Source of the DNA: Mycolicibacterium tusciae JS617
Lineage (GTDB): Bacteria; Actinomycetota; Actinomycetes; Mycobacteriales; Mycobacteriaceae
Assembly: GCF_000243415.2 (NCBI RefSeq)
Contig: NZ_KI912270.1
Location: 4,979,837-5,043,836 of the forward strand
DNA length: 64,000 nt
Reading direction: 5' to 3'
Shown here: positions 63,094 to 64,000 of the stretch, piece by piece
Numbering within the stretch: position 1 is the first letter of the stretch
How the letters are laid out: every line of letters starts with the position of its first letter
Program-made: the position numbers and the translations under genes
Notes under the pieces: model-generated
Database searches by the model: none
Told to the model about the DNA's origin: nothing
Seen by the model: the letters and a program-made list of their open reading frames with translations, nothing else

Positions 63094-64000
63094 GCCGGTA
63101 GGTACTGTCGCCCGCGGCCCAGCTGGACCTGGAACAGATCTGGGACTACACGACCCACTGGATTCAGATGCGCCCTCGTTGGTCCTGCCTGGCATGACTG
63201 CGACTGCTGCCACCACCTGGCTTCCGAATGGAGTCAATTGCATAGGCCTTCCGGCGTTGGCTCGCACAAGGATTTGGCTCCCGAGATCCCTTTCAATCCG
63301 GTTCACCTGGTCGACCAAGGCAAACTGGTTCAGGCCCAGATCCTGGGCCGCGGCCTGCAGTGTTCGGTACCGGGAAGCTTCGGCGAACCGTTGCAGTCGT
63401 TCCCATCCGCCCACCCCGGAAAGCGCGGGGCGCAGTATCGATGGGATGCCGGTGTCGGCCGCAAGTTCGTGGGGGGTGTAGCGGCTGAGTCTGCGCACCG
63501 GGATGCAATGCGCTCTGGCCCACCGAGCCATGTTGGCCACGCTCATGCCGCACTCAGCGGCGAGGTCTTCGAGGGAACGGTGCTTGGTGACGTACTGCTC
63601 GTAGAGCCAGGTGGCGTCGATGTCGTAGATCGGCCGTCGGTGTGCCTCACGCACGGCGATGCCGTACTCGGTAGCCAGGCGGCCGATGGTTTGGCGGCTG
63701 ACACCGACGGTCGCGGCGATGTCACGCAGGCTCTGTCCCTCGCCCTCGTACAGCTGAATCAGTTTCTCGCGCGGCAACATGGTTTTTGCGGCGCCGTAGA
63801 CCAGGCGCGTTTGGGGTCGTCGCGGAGTTGCTACGTTCGCCGGTGCTGGATGGCATTCCAAAACATACCGGACGTCATCGAGTGCGGTGTCTAGCTGGCT
63901 GGCGGCGGCGCTGAGCGTTAAGCGGCGACGGCGAATCATGCTGTGTAGCACTGGGATGTCGAGTGCGGCTGGGTCGGGACTCGGCAGGGTGAACGGGTCC
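63085..64000 (-). CDS. C-terminal part of a TniQ/HTH-type protein (partial, runs off right edge)
   Basis: The frame is open to the window edge; residues visible include an HTH (EGQSLRDIAATVGVSRQTIG), a second HTH (SLEDLAAECGMSVANMARWA) and a LysR-like winged HTH (TLQAAAQDLGLNQFALVDQV ... IERDLGSQILVRANAGRPMQ). This combination is found at the C-terminus of some actinobacterial TniQ-like transposon proteins. From about 63190 the frame departs from family sequence and reads antisense through the parE remnant, so the natural C-terminus was lost at that junction. Confidence 0.6.
   Translation of the reverse strand, partial: DPFTLPSPDPAALDIPVLHSMIRRRRLTLSAAASQLDTALDDVRYVLECHPAPANVATPRRPQTRLVYGAAKTMLPREKLIQLYEGEGQSLRDIAATVGVSRQTIGRLATEYGIAVREAHRRPIYDIDATWLYEQYVTKHRSLEDLAAECGMSVANMARWARAHCIPVRRLSRYTPHELAADTGIPSILRPALSGVGGWERLQRFAEASRYRTLQAAAQDLGLNQFALVDQVNRIERDLGSQILVRANAGRPMQLTPFGSQVVAAVAVMPGRTNEGASESSGSCSPRSVPGPAGPRATVPTGSP
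63090..63170 (+). pseudogene. parE: ParE toxin, nonsense and truncated
   Basis: GTG 63090 (overlapping the parD stop) reads SR, then TAG, then VLSPAAQLDLEQIWDYTTHW. The fourth codon is a stop where ParE has an aromatic residue, and homology is lost by about 63170, where another gene's sequence begins. No functional toxin. Confidence 0.75.

Overview
The window is high-GC actinobacterial DNA, most probably from a mycobacterium (Mycolicibacterium/Mycobacterium group). The giant cyclase-NTPase-LuxR regulators resemble the Rv0386/Rv1358/Rv2488c type, the P450s are actinobacterial in type, and the IS1380, IS1634/IS1549, IS21, IS256 and IS3 elements and TniQ-type transposition genes fit the same group. 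No rRNA, tRNA, replication or core housekeeping gene was seen. The region is a plasmid or genomic-island accessory segment that has been repeatedly invaded and rearranged.

Layout. (1) 1-3455, minus strand: four tightly overlapping genes that look like a bacterial coenzyme M biosynthesis operon (ComA-type phosphosulfolactate synthase, an unrecognised Cys-rich protein, an aspartase/fumarase-superfamily lyase, a PLP enzyme of the D-cysteine desulfhydrase family). The operon runs off the left edge, and its first gene is cut by a mobile-element junction. (2) 3455-19000: a graveyard of mobile DNA. It holds an ATPase fragment, a 5'-truncated group II intron inside an IS3 transposase, a complete recombinase-in-trio (RIT) element in the same transposase, and an IS1380 interrupted by an IS1634/IS1549-like element with a 49-bp target duplication. 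IS256, IS3 and Tn554-like fragments follow. A few metabolic genes sit between them: zinc alcohol dehydrogenase, antibiotic-biosynthesis-monooxygenase-type protein, DJ-1/PfpI protein. (3) 19020-27344: a Tn7/Tn5053-like transposition module (tnsA, split tniA, tniB, two different tniQ genes). A small Xre regulator and three copies of the palindrome CTACTAGTAG, each about 40-48 bp before a start codon, appear to control it. (4) 27531-56970: an unusual array of modules separated by about nine copies of a ~110-bp intergenic repeat, all in the same orientation. The modules are an alpha/beta hydrolase; three divergent regulator/P450 pairs; a methyltransferase; an IS1380-broken gene plus a membrane protein; a cyclase-NTPase-TPR protein facing a HEPN/TIGR02391 protein; and a second hydrolase. 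(5) 57150-59956: an NLR-like STAND NTPase translationally coupled to a small membrane protein. The two share a short motif (N-terminus of one, C-terminus of the other) of the kind expected for amyloid-type signalling. (6) 60228-64000: a TetR-glycosyltransferase operon with a palindromic operator, antitoxin genes (VbhA, ParD) whose toxins are broken, and the C-terminal part of a TniQ/HTH-like protein leaving the right edge.

How it fits together. The left operon points to a host lineage that makes coenzyme M, a cofactor used in bacterial alkene/epoxide metabolism; here the first gene is truncated. The transposition module beside a same-orientation repeat array suggests that accessory modules accumulated at one site. 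Many array modules encode signal-gated NTPases (cyclase-STAND-LuxR, STAND-TPR, NLR), effector-like partners (HEPN, membrane proteins) or P450s.
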